Shown piece after piece: positions 1 to 10,135 of a stretch of 64,000 nt of DNA (the first letter of the stretch is position 1; every line of letters begins with the position of its first letter). The position numbers were made by a program, and so were the translations under genes. The DNA lies in NCBI GenBank assembly GCA_017590115.1, contig JAGGNK010015336.1, forward strand, positions 1,650,768-1,714,767, given 5' to 3'. The stretch comes from Montifringilla adamsi (Eukaryota; Chordata; Aves; Passeriformes; Passeridae). Under the pieces are notes generated by a model, which made no database searches, was not told where the DNA came from, and saw only the letters and a program-made list of their open reading frames with translations.

Positions 1-3000
1 GAAATGGAAGCAACTTAGCCATGGCAATGAAGGGTGGGTGGGGAAGAAGCCCCTGCTGCAATGTTTTTTTTTAGGGTGGTTATACCCCTAATCAGCTCAG
101 CTCACCCCCAAACCTGCTGAACTGCTCAGAGAAGTGCAACATCCCCAACTGGATGTAGTCTTGCTTATTTTTTGGGGCACTGAGAGGGGCAGGAGTGACC
201 TGGATCATGGGTTTAATCATCAGCCTTCAGCTTGGCTGCACTTGCACTGGTGCCAGGGCCCTGGAGAGGGGACTTGGGCAAGAGCCCAGAACTATCTCTG
301 CAGGGAAAAGCTTGGCTGTCCCCAGCTCAGGGTACTCAGCCTCATGGGGACATTCCCGTGACCAAAAAGTTGCACCAGTCTGGATGCAGCAACACATCAC
401 CCTGGGGAGCACCAGCATAGGGACATCCAGAGCCTTTCAGGGATGAGACCAACCTTCCAGTTTGTTGACCAAACCTCCCCCTTTTAGTGTCTGTCACACA
501 AGCACGGATGAAGCTGTAATTTGCCATGACGGGATGTAGGAGAGGAGGGGACACAGAGGATGAGACAAGCCTTCCCTTAAATGCCCCCTAACACCACCTT
601 AAAAAATAATGAACTGGGGGCAGCAGAGGTTACTGGTTTGGTATGAGAATTTTCATGAGCATGAGAAAAAGAAAGACCACATTGCTCCGAAGTTTTTTTT
701 GGGGTTTTTTTTTTTTTCAAGCTTCAGGGGCTCTGGGAGAGGAAAGCTTGCTGCAAAGTTTGTTTTCTGTTGTGCCCACGTTACCAAGCAGAGCCGGCTA
801 TGGAATGTGCAGCCAGGGGCACCCGGCAGTGCTGCACCCCTGGGTAAGGGTGGTGGCCAGGTAGGATGGCACGGTGAGGGTCACTGAGCCCTGGGCATTG
901 CCTCCAGCCCAGGACATTGCCCAGCCACCCATCTTCCCAGTTTAGCACAACTTTGCTTCCAGCAGTGCCCCATTTCCAACAGTTGTGCTGCACATGCAGC
1001 TAAAAAATAAACATCATATAGACATCAAAAAAAGTGTTTTTTAGATGTTGGGATAATCAGGGCAATTGCCCTGGCGCCTCTCCCCGGCGTGCCAGGGTGC
1101 AGTGCGGTAGCCGGCAGCTCCCAAACCCTTCTCCGGAAAAGTTCAAACCCTCAAATACTTGGAATTGCTCTTTGAGGGAATTTATTTTAAAGCCGCTTTA
1201 ACGGCAGCTGGGAATTACCAGGGAGGCACTTTGCTCTGCTATTTCCCAGCTGCTGACCCCGTTTGCATGAAGGGGGCCCTGGGCAGCCGCCCAGCTGGGA
1301 TGCTTGGGGACATGTACCGAGCCAGCACTGCCTGGAGTTGCACCCAAAATTCCCCTTGTCCCAGCTCACAGCAAAAGCACAGAAAGTGGCTCTTGTGCAT
1401 GGCAGCAGTGAGAAAAATTAATTCCCACATCCAGCAGTGAGGGTGTGAGCTGTGATGTGGTAGGGTCATCTTCTTAGACCCTGTTCCCATGAGGGCTGAA
1501 AATTGCACCCAACCATGTTGCTTCCTCCTCAGAGCAAAAGCAGAACTGGGAGGCTGCAAGCCTTCCAGAAACTAAATCAACATCCCAACAATTTGGTGGC
1601 ATGTTGTTTTTTAAGCAGCATTTTACTTAAAAAGAAAAGGGTTACTGAGCAAAATCAGTGACAGCAAGTCAGCAGCTAAATGTCATCAGGACTGCGAAGT
1701 TGGTCCTGATGGAAGGTTGGAAAATGCCACCACCAGAGCTGTGGTAGTTCCTCCTGCAAACCTTCCATGTCCCCATTTCCCTGAGAGTGTTATGGAGCCC
1801 GTCTCCCCTCCACACCTGCATAGGGACACCATGGCCACCCTGACTGACTCAAGCCCTGGGGACGAGCTGGGAGCCTTGGAATAGGTGCAGGTGGCTGGGT
1901 TGGGTCTGGTGGCAGACAGAAACAACTCCAAACCCAACAGCTGCCAGATGTGAACCCACCTGAAGCCACCAAGTCATTGAAGTGAAGGGGCCCCCAAAGC
2001 CACAGGCAAGAGTTGGCCTGATAGGCATCAGCCCCCTGCAGCACTCGTGGCTTTCTTCTCCCTGCTGTCACGCTTGAAAAACATTTGTGGAAAAACATAG
2101 CAGAATGAAGGGGGTTTGAGTGGCAAGCTGGAGAAGGAGCTGGGGGAAGAAAACAACTTGGCAAGGAAGGAGGAGCTGAAGGACACAAGTGTTCCCATTT
2201 TGGTTCACAACTCCCTAGGGTACTGCTTGGAGCGTTTATTGACCAACTCGCCTGCCCTCGATGAGCTGGCCTTGCAAACTGTGGCAGGAGGGAGGCTATT
2301 CCTGGTCAAGGCATGTACAACAGCAACACTTTCTTAACTCTATAATCAACTGGTGACACACAAAACACACAGTCAAGGACTTTCCTGGAGAGGGCTCCGG
2401 CTCTGCAGTTACTGCACCTGCAGCATCACCAGAAAAAGCCATCAGGTGCTCTCATGAAATGCTTCAGTGGTCCCCAAAAAAGAGAAAATAAAAGAGCTTA
2501 AGTGCAGCCAGGCAGACACATTCTGCTTAAAAAAATCAAGTTGCACCCTTGACTCCAACAATGCAGCAGATAAAGAGGACTGAGTTGCCTCTCTCAGTAT
2601 TAGACGGAAAATAATCATTGTCATGATAAAAAAAAAGAGATGCAGCCAGGTCAGGTTCATTAAGGGTGAAAGGCAATGGTTTGTCTCCAGACCCAGCTGT
2701 TCTCCCCAGCATTGATACGATCTTCCCAGCACAAGTCTGCGCAGGAACTCGTCATCCCCCTGTTCCTTGCAACACGATAGCACAGCACATCGCCCCCAGC
2801 TCCCAAGTTAAACATCTTATTAACTGCAGTGACGTAAAAGAGGAAATCTCCGAGAACTATCACAGAGATGAGAGGGAACACATTTACCATCAATAGGCAA
2901 TGACACTGCTGCAGAGAGATCTGCACATAAAGCAGCACCCAGCTCCTCCTTCCCCTCCCTCCTCTAATCACTCCATGTCATGGGAAACTAAACCTGACAT

Positions 3001-3279
3001 CCAAACAGCCCCGATATGAGACACTTGCTGTAAAAATATTTTTAAGATTGAAAAACAACAAAAAAACTTGCCTTCCAGGAAACCATTTGGATACAAACCC
3101 TGCGCAGCTGCAGCCACCCTCCGTGTCGTGTTCATCCCTCCTGCTTCGGCTTAGAAAACAGGCAGGGTGGGGAAGGGGAAAGGAAATAAAAAAAAATCGG
3201 GGAAAAGAAGAAGCGATATTGCAGCTGATGAGCTGCGAGAGGCTGTTGGCAAAGTGGTCCAGCAATCATCTGAAATTCA
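1..3279. other. Non-coding stretch, probable intron of a minus-strand gene
   Basis: I see no recognisable exon, RNA gene or CR1 copy here. Open frames on both strands are short, overlap each other and mostly start at alternative codons, which is the chance pattern. A short T run lies near 64-73 and a T/G run near 691-718. If the CpG-island first exon ending at 6938 is real, this stretch belongs to its first intron or to later intron space. That placement is inference. Confidence 0.45.
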
Positions 3280-3290
3280 GACGTCACGTG
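3280..3290. promoter_or_regulatory. Overlapping CRE-like and E-box site
   Basis: The 11 bases GACGTCACGTG combine a CRE-type core (ACGTCA) with a canonical E-box (CACGTG), sharing bases. CREB/ATF and USF/MYC/MiT-type factors are known to bind these cores. Such a combination can occur by chance, and no transcript start is evident next to it. Occupancy is inference. Confidence 0.3.
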
Positions 3291-4084
3291 TGGGTTCTGT
3301 CTGCAGCTCCCGCACAGCCCAGGCTCAGCACTTCGCCCAAGTGCACACGCAGCAATTCCCCGTGCTGAGCTCTCCCGCCCCACTCCCACATGCTTCCCAG
3401 CCCGTGCCCCATCCCAACCATACCCAGCAGGTTTAGCACAGCAAGGTGACCCAGCTGCTCTGGCCACAGAGGTGGATTTCTGCCATGCAAGCGCAGGGCA
3501 CGCTGTAAAGCATCACTAAGCTGCAAAACCACCCTCCCTTACAGCTTCTCCAACTAAATCCCAGCCCTGCAGGCAGTGCTGTCTTCTCTACCAGGATGTG
3601 CCAGTGGCCATCACCCCACTACATCATCTCGGGCTGGTGGGGGGTCCCACTGGCCTGGAGGAGTGCCCAGAACATGCTGTACCTGCTCCCGAGGCCAGCC
3701 TGTCCCTGGGCAACCCTGGGCATGTCCAAAAGCAGCCCTTGAGCTCCCTGAGCTGCTGTGCTTGCATCAGAGAGCAGTGGGTGAGCCCAGACACCTCTGG
3801 GGTGAGGTGGTAGCCAGCTTCTTTCTTTCTTTTTCTTCCCTTTAATTTTCATCTGGGACATTGCTTTAGAGCCAAGGGATGCTTCAGGCTCCATCCTGCA
3901 CTGCCCCACAATGCAGCAGCTCCTGGGAACTCACCAGGACCAAGCAATCACCAAAGGTCCCTCTGCAAAAGGTCATGATGTGGCTGCAGAAATTCAGCCC
4001 CACCATCCCATCACCAAAAATCTTCAGGACAACTAAAATGAATTTTTTTTCTCTGCTTGCACTGATTCTTCACACAAATTAGCA
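3291..4084. other. Non-coding stretch, nothing recognised
   Basis: No convincing exon, repeat family or RNA gene. GC content is moderate and short open frames overlap on both strands. Confidence 0.4.
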
Positions 4085-4480
4085 GGAGACTGAATGTTCC
4101 ACACCGCCTCGGCTTCATCGCCCGGCTGGAGATGCATCGCATGGCACTAAAGTCAGGCAGATACAGCGGGACTAAAAAAAGAGCATGGTTGCTTTTTTTT
4201 TCTTTTAAAGCCGGATTGCCTTTCACGGTGACTGTATTTATAGGTAGAGCTGTTGAAATTTTAAGGGCTCCTTGCCACAGGAATCCGGTCGTGTCTCGTG
4301 TTCGCAAAGTGGCGTAACTTGGCAAAAATGAACATTTAATAGGCCAGTGGGTGCTGCTTCCCTTCCTTAATTTTGGGTTAAATCAGAAAGGGAAAAGGAC
4401 AAGATATAAAATTAGCCATGCACGCTGATGCCATGTGCCACAGTCTGTATTTTCCAGATTAGGAGCGTAACGAACATGGG
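4085..4480. other. Candidate conserved non-coding element
   Basis: This block retains scattered CpG dinucleotides away from any island, has no repeat signature and no sustained reading frame, and mixes AT-rich core motifs with CpG-containing words. That texture is typical of vertebrate conserved non-coding elements. No alignment was possible, so this is a reading-based guess. It lies within the presumed first intron of the minus-strand gene, a common place for enhancers. Confidence 0.22.
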
Positions 4481-6136
4481 ACTTCACACCCTCCCTTAGA
4501 CCGGCACTTTCCTTTTCTGTCAATGACCAAAAAAACCCATCTTTCGCGGGTGTTTATTTTTGCTTTTGGTTTGGCTATCCGTGGCACACACAAAGCCTCC
4601 TCCGCACTTTGTTTTATGGTTGAAAAACCCTGTCAGGGTTCAGCTGCAGAGTGGTAAAACTCGCTCTCCCCGTCCAAAGCTGCCCGGGAACGCCACCCGC
4701 CAACACGTCGCAGCACACGATGCCCAGAAACCACGCAGTCTCAGCCCAAAAGTTGGCAGTTTTCTTACACAACAGCATGCTACGCTGCTAAACCCCTTTT
4801 TTATTTTAATTTATGCTATAAAAGCGTGTTACACCCTGTTCAAAGACGCTACCACCCCACTGAGCACGTCTGGATGCTAAACTTTGATTCCCTATGACAA
4901 TGTGTGTCTATTTAAGACAAAACCCAAACCATAATTAAAGTTATTGATAGGAGACGATGTTTACAGTTTGCTATTTTAACATCAAGTGCTGTTGGATTTC
5001 AAGACACTGATTTCCATGGCTTGCAGGGGATGATGAAGCTGGAAACATGCCCTGATGTTGGGGTTTTTGATGTCTCTCTGGGCACTTCTGCTGTCAAATC
5101 AAAGAAATTCACTTAACAGGGCAATCCCAGTGGATGCTTCTCACCCAGGATCGCCTTGACTGGAAGCTCAGTGATTTTTGAGCCATCAAAGCACACATAA
5201 AAATAAAATAGCTGTAACAAAAGCTTTTTGTTTTTGCAAGCAGCCATCTCTCTAAGCAGAGCCAACAGGGCGATGGCTCATGGCACACACCTTCGACACA
5301 AGTTAACCAAAGTTAAAGTTTTAATATTCCCAAAAGGAACAAATTTCAGGTTGGAGCACTTACCAATCAGTAAAAGTCGCTTCACTTGCCCAACTGGGAA
5401 ATTTGGTGGCATCTGAGACCCCCAGAAAGTGGCTGTGTCAGGGACCATGCTGCATCAGCCCCTGCCAGCCGGGCAGTTAACTCTGAAGCCAAGTGACAAC
5501 ACACTGTTAAGTCCCTGGATGTACCTAAATATTGGTGTAGAACATTATTGAGCCCTCAAGGCCCTCAGCTTTAAATCCACCTGCAGCATTTTTAATGTAA
5601 GCTATTAGCAATAATATGATACAAAAATCAGTGATCCTTGTAACAGTGGAATTTAAATCCAGCTCACAACCTGGTAGGGAGATTCATGACATTTTGTATA
5701 CAAACAAGCCACTAGCCCCATTTATCCACTTTTTTTCCACTGCTGCCAATAAATATACAACTTCATTAAGGCTCAGTTTTCTTGCTGATCCTCCTTTGGC
5801 CAGAAGGATGCACATAAACCCAACTCAACAGCTCCAGACACTCGGTTGCCCTGCCTACATTGCAGTTCCTTTGAGCAGAAAGATGAAGCTGTAACCAAAT
5901 GAACTGGAGAAATTGGCAGCAGCGCAAACTTGACAGATTCCAGCTAATTGCTTGGATTAGTAATTCCAGTGGCATGCAAAAATCCACTTTACCTACGGCA
6001 GAGAAAGGCATGACATGGAGTATCCTCCTGCTATGTGACCTGCCTGCCCAGGGAAGGGGAACTACTGGCATTCCCAAGCCCCCACGCCATACCAAGGCCA
6101 GGAATGACTTGTTAGCCTAAGGAGACATGCTCAGAT
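4481..6136. other. Non-coding stretch, nothing recognised
   Basis: No CR1, LTR or coding signature seen. Several A/T-rich words and isolated AATAAA-like strings occur without any linked gene. Confidence 0.4.
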
Positions 6137-6299
6137 ATGGAATCACTGAATCATCCAGGTTGGAAAAGACCTCCAAGATCACCAAGTGCAACCATCAACG
6201 CACAACCACCACCATGTCACCAAGTGCCATAGCCACACGTTTTCTGAACACCTCCGGGGATGGTGATTCCACCACTTCCCGGGGCAGCCTGCTCTAAAC
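6137..6299 (-). mobile_element. CR1 LINE 3'-end fragment
   Basis: Read on the minus strand this is the CR1 tail. The plus strand begins with the reverse-complement tail motif (AATCACTGAATCATCCAGG), then TTGGAAAAGACCTCCAAGATC and the usual accessory words for the last 160 bases of the element. The 5' part is missing, which is normal for target-primed CR1 insertions. It abuts the CpG island. Confidence 0.85.
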
Positions 6300-7150
6300 A
6301 CGACCCAGGAGAGGCCACCCCTGCCGCGGCTACCGATGCAGGGCAGCCCCATTCGTTTGACGGGAAGGGAAACATCCTTAGGGATGGCGAGGCCGGACAG
6401 CCTGGAGGAACACGGCGCTTCCCCCCTTGGGCCCCTTGTGACACCGATCGCTGCGTCCGGCCCCGGACGGGAGTGGAGAGGCCCCGTGGAGCTCTGGAGG
6501 TGACCACGCAGCATCCCACCCACGGAACGCGGCGAGATGGGCTCTGCCGGGATGCTCCGTGTCCGCACACGGGGTGGGGGACTGCGGCACAGCGCGTGGG
6601 CTCCCAGCGGGGAGGAAGCAGCGTGCGTGACCCCCGCACACCGGGGCTGTAGCTCCCCTTCCTTAATTCTGGCTTCAATCTCACGGTGCCGTAGCCTCGC
6701 TGGGGGCCGGGGGGGCACACATGCTGCCCACCCACCACAGCCCCGGGATGGCTGCAGCGAAGCCATCACCCCGCTCCGGGGGTTCATCGCACGGCGCAGC
6801 CCCCTCCGCACGCCGCGGTGGCCCCGCAGCCGGCAGCGCACGGACCCCTCCCGCCCGCATTGTTGAGCGGGCGGACCCACGTGCGGCCACCGCCGCCGCT
6901 TCCCCTCGCCCGCCCGTCTCCGCGCCCGCGCACTGACCTGCCCGCCGGCTCCGCTCGGCTCCTCTGGGCCGCCGCCCCGAGCGCACCCGCGCACCCGGCC
7001 CCGCCCCCGCGCGCGCCGCCGCCGCGTCACGTGGGGCCCGCAGGAGCCAACGGAGAGGGAACAAACGGCGGAGGGGGCGTGGTCTAGCGTGGGTATGGGC
7101 GGGACTGGATAAGGGGCGGGGCTTGTTGGAGTGGGCGGGGCCAATGGGTG
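6300..7150. promoter_or_regulatory. CpG island promoter
   Basis: About 850 bases are very GC-rich with dense CpG, unlike the rest of the window. GC boxes lie at about 7098, 7113-7122 and 7133-7140, with a CCAAT box at 7141-7145. CACGTG E-boxes are at 6878-6883 and 7028-7033. There is no TATA box. CpG-island promoters of this kind usually drive broadly expressed genes and may fire both ways. A good splice donor on the minus strand at 6932-6937 argues for leftward transcription. Long open frames through the island on both strands are what high GC content produces and are not taken as coding. Confidence 0.8.
6938..7060 (-). other. Putative first exon (probably 5' UTR) of a minus-strand gene
   Basis: On the minus strand the exon would end CAG followed by the donor GTCAGT (6937-6932), a near-consensus splice site. 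The start is set only approximately, downstream of the GC boxes and CCAAT box at 7098-7145. The exon is almost pure G/C and holds no clear start codon in a supported frame, so it is probably untranslated. The gene body would extend left and out of the window, so the product cannot be named. The alternative is that the donor is a chance match in GC-rich sequence. Confidence 0.45.
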
Positions 7151-7162
7151 AGGGGAGCGTGA

Positions 7163-7205
7163 GGGAAGGGGAAAAGGGAAAAGGGAAAAGGGAAAGGGGA
7201 AAGAA
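7163..7205 (+). repeat. GGGAAAA-type simple repeat
   Basis: Imperfect tandem units of GGGAAAA/GGGGAAA form a short purine tract between the CpG island and the CR1 copy. Confidence 0.8.
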
Positions 7206-7207
7206 AT

Positions 7208-7650
7208 GGAACATGAGGCGCTGGAGCACCTCTGCTGTGGAAACAGGCTGAGAGAGCTGGGGTTGTTCAGCCTGCAGAAGATAACGCTCTAGAGAGAACT
7301 TAGAGCCCCTTACGATGCCTAAAGGGTCTCCAAGAGAGCTGGAGAGGGACTTTGGACAAAGGGCTGGAGTGACAGGAGATGCAAAAATTGCCTTAAACTG
7401 CAGAGGACAGGTTTAGATGGGATATTGGGAAAAAACTCTTCCCTGTAAGAGTGGTGAGGCACTAGCACAGGTTGCCCAAAGAAGGTGTGGATGCCCCATC
7501 CCTGGAAGTGTTCAAAACCAGGTTGGATGGGGCTTGGAGCAGCCTGGGATAGTGGAAGGTGTCCCAGCCCATGGCAGGGGTTGGAACTGGATGACCTTTG
7601 AGGTCACTTCCAATGCAAAATATTCTGTGATTCTATGATTCTGTGATTCT
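7208..7650 (+). mobile_element. CR1 LINE 3' end (about 440 bp)
   Basis: This is one of the longer CR1 tails here, in plus orientation. Recognisable words in order are the CAGGCTGAGAGAGCTGGGGTTG segment in diverged form, GTTTAGATGGGATATTGG, GTTCAAAACCAGGTTGGATG, AGTGGAAGGTGTCCC, and a terminal run of ATTCTGTG/ATTCTATG octamers. It is 5'-truncated. The polypurine tract begins exactly where the octamer tail stops. Confidence 0.92.
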
Positions 7651-7962
7651 AAGAAGAAGAAAATGAAGATGATAAGGAGGAAGAAGAAGAGGAAAAAGAA
7701 GGAAGAAAATGGTAATGACAAGGAGGAAGAGGAGGAAAAGAAGAAATAAGAAGGAAAAGGAGGAAGAAGAAGAAGAAGAAGAAGAAGAAGAAGAAGAGGA
7801 AGGAAGAAGATAAATATAAAAAAAGTGATGATGAAGAGGAGAAAGAAGAGGAAGAAGGAAGAGGGAGAAGAAAGAGGAAGGAGAAGAAGAAGAAGAAGAA
7901 GAAGGAGAAGAAGGAGAAAACAAAGATGACAAAGAGGAAGCTGAGGAAGACAAAGAAGAGCC
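7651..7962 (+). repeat. Polypurine tract of GAA/GGA units
   Basis: For about 310 bases the plus strand is almost entirely A and G, built of GAA, GGA and AAG units with a few interrupting T and C bases, including a perfect GAA run near 7767-7795. The opposite strand gives a spurious serine-rich open frame. Purine-pyrimidine mirror tracts like this can form triplex DNA in general; that it does so here is inference. It starts directly at the CR1 tail. Confidence 0.9.
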
Positions 7963-8648
7963 TGGGGACAGAGTCAAGGGGAGACAGCCCAGGCTGGGCT
8001 CAGTGCAGCAGTGTCCCCTGTCCTCTGGGGTGAGGTGCCCTTAGTCCCCTGATGGATGAAGGGCAGAGGCTGCCCATTCCTGAGGCTATACAGGATATAT
8101 TTAACATCTCCCATTAGTGGTTCCGAGTACGTGTGAGGCACAGGGATCACCCAGTGTGTCACGGACTCAAGCTGGCACAACTCAGGAGCTGTTGTCACTT
8201 TACAGCCAAGGCCCTCACCTCAGGTTGTCAACCTTTGTGTCTACAACCCGTGTGTGGATCTGTGGTGTAAAGACCATAAATTCAAAGGAGCAGGAGCAGA
8301 GCACCCGATGCCATCACAAGTTTTCTTTTATTTCTAACTTGCTGTGGACTCTCTTAGCAGAAGTCACTGCACAGGCAGCCAAGGGCTTCAAAAAAATGAA
8401 AAGAATAAGAGGGGGCTTGGGATCACAGGCACAGAGGGATGAGGTGATTCCTCAGGAGCCACAAACACATAGAGATGAATATCAGGAGATCCTCAGATGT
8501 TATTGCATTTTAAGGATATTTTTACCTCTTTCCTGAAAGGCACTAAACTGGTGTCCTCTAAACCAGAATGGTCTGAGAGTGCTTTATGTTTCTGAGAACA
8601 TTGTTCAAAGGATGCAGTTCTCCTCTCTGGTTAAGGGATGGCCTGGAA
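7963..8648. other. Non-coding stretch, nothing recognised
   Basis: Ordinary sequence between the polypurine tract and the next CR1. A 139-codon open frame at 8117-8536 has no recognisable domain or start context and is treated as chance. Confidence 0.4.
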
Positions 8649-8930
8649 ACATAGATCATAGAATATCCTCAATTGGAAGTGACCCACAAGGATCATCGAG
8701 TTCAGCTCCTGACCCTGCAGAGGACAACCCCAAAAATCACACCTGAGAGTGTTGTCCAAATGCTTCTTGAACTGTCAGGCTTGGTGCTGTGACCACTTCC
8801 CTGGGGATCCCATTCCAGTGCTCAGCCACCCTCTGGGTGAATAACCTTTCCCTAATATCCAGCCTAAACCTCCCCTGACTCAGCTTCAGGCTGTGGCACA
8901 ACACAGCCTTGACATCCCAACCTGCTAGGA
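8649..8930 (-). mobile_element. CR1 LINE 3'-end fragment
   Basis: Minus-orientation CR1. The plus strand starts ATAGATCATAGAATATCC, the reversed octamer tail, followed by GGATCATCGAGTTCAGCTCC and CCTTTCCCTAATATCCAGCC. The copy is about 280 bases, 5'-truncated and moderately diverged. Confidence 0.9.
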
Positions 8931-9568
8931 CCTACAGCAAGTCCTCCAGCAGGACTTGAGAAGGGCTGATTTGGCATATGACTCTTTCAAAAGAGTAAAG
9001 GAAATAAGTGAAATTTACCAACATTTCTTAACACTTATGGATCTAATGCAATTACAGTGTTATATGTGTAAATGTATAAAATGGATCCTTGGATAAAAAC
9101 TTTGGCATCTGTTGATTGATTTCAAAGGATGTTCAAGACATTTGGTGTCTGCAAGTTTGAAACACACTGCTGGATGAAAGGGATTTTCATTCTCTCCTTC
9201 CCCTTCCCCTCTCAACACAGAGCATAAGTTTAACCTTGGTTAGGCATCAGCAAATTCACACCTTGCAAAGAAGTCTGCTGAGAACAGAAAAAAACCTGTG
9301 ACTTCCCTTGCTATTGACATTTAGGTTCTGCTGTCTGACTCCCTGCTACTTTTTCGAAGTGAGAAAATTATCTGGTTTTCACATCAACGTTTTTTTAATG
9401 AAAACTCAGAGTGTGACTTTTGGTGGTGCTAAAATCAGTCTGGCAAAGCCCAGGGAAAGCTCTGGGGGGCAGAGGTGCCTCTGCTAACACTGGTGATGGT
9501 GGGACCCACGGAGAAGTCTGCCTGTGACTGCTTTCTTTAAAACCCAAAAAAACCTGTGAACTGAAACA

Positions 9569-9569
9569 A

Positions 9570-9603
<34 letters not shown>
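9569..9603 (+). repeat. CA dinucleotide run followed by a 22-base A run
   Basis: A short CA repeat (9569-9581) leads directly into an uninterrupted A tract (9582-9603). No retroposon body is recognisable on its left, so it is listed as a simple repeat. Confidence 0.9.
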
Positions 9604-10097
9604 GTTGCAGTTGCTGCATTTGGTTGGGTATTTTTGGTCAAATCTTTTCTTATTAGAGCAGCATTTCCCTTCCACGGGGATTCCCAGGCATGATGGGGAA
9701 CTGCGCTTGGCTCTGAGGGAATAAGTTTGTTTTTCTGCATCCTTTATTGTTTTTAAAAACAACAGACCCGCCTTTCTCTCAGACACAGCAAATGTCAGGA
9801 ATCTGTTTTTTATTTAGTGGAGAACCTGAGAGCGGTGGTTGGCAAAGCCGTTCTTTTGCTTCCCATCTGAAATGTCACATGGCAAATTGTAGCGCTCGAG
9901 CACAACCTCAGCTTGACAGCTCTGGCAGAAGAAAAAGGGCCAACAGCATGATGCTCCACCACATTCCCTCAGAAGTGCTGTCAAACCCAGCTTGATCCCT
10001 CTTGCATGGGTGAGGCTGAAGGGTTGCTGTGCCTGGGAGTGTTGCTTCTTGGCCGGGGGTGTAAATTCATGCCAGTTTGGCTGATGCTCTTGGGTAC

Positions 10098-10135
10098 CAC
10101 AGAATCAGAGAATATCCTGCCTAGGGGAGCTTTTG
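10098..10135 (-). mobile_element. CR1 terminal scrap
   Basis: About 38 bases resemble the reversed CR1 tail (CACAGAATCAGAGAATATCC and the following GGGGAGC word). It is too short for family assignment. Confidence 0.5.

Noticed and set aside
6179..7144. A 321-codon minus-strand open frame through the CpG island
   Set aside because: GC-rich DNA has few stop codons. The frame is arginine-, proline- and alanine-rich, runs through the CR1 copy at its end and ignores the splice donor at 6937.
7633..7977. Minus-strand serine-rich open frame
   Set aside because: It is the complement of the polypurine tract; the composition explains it fully.
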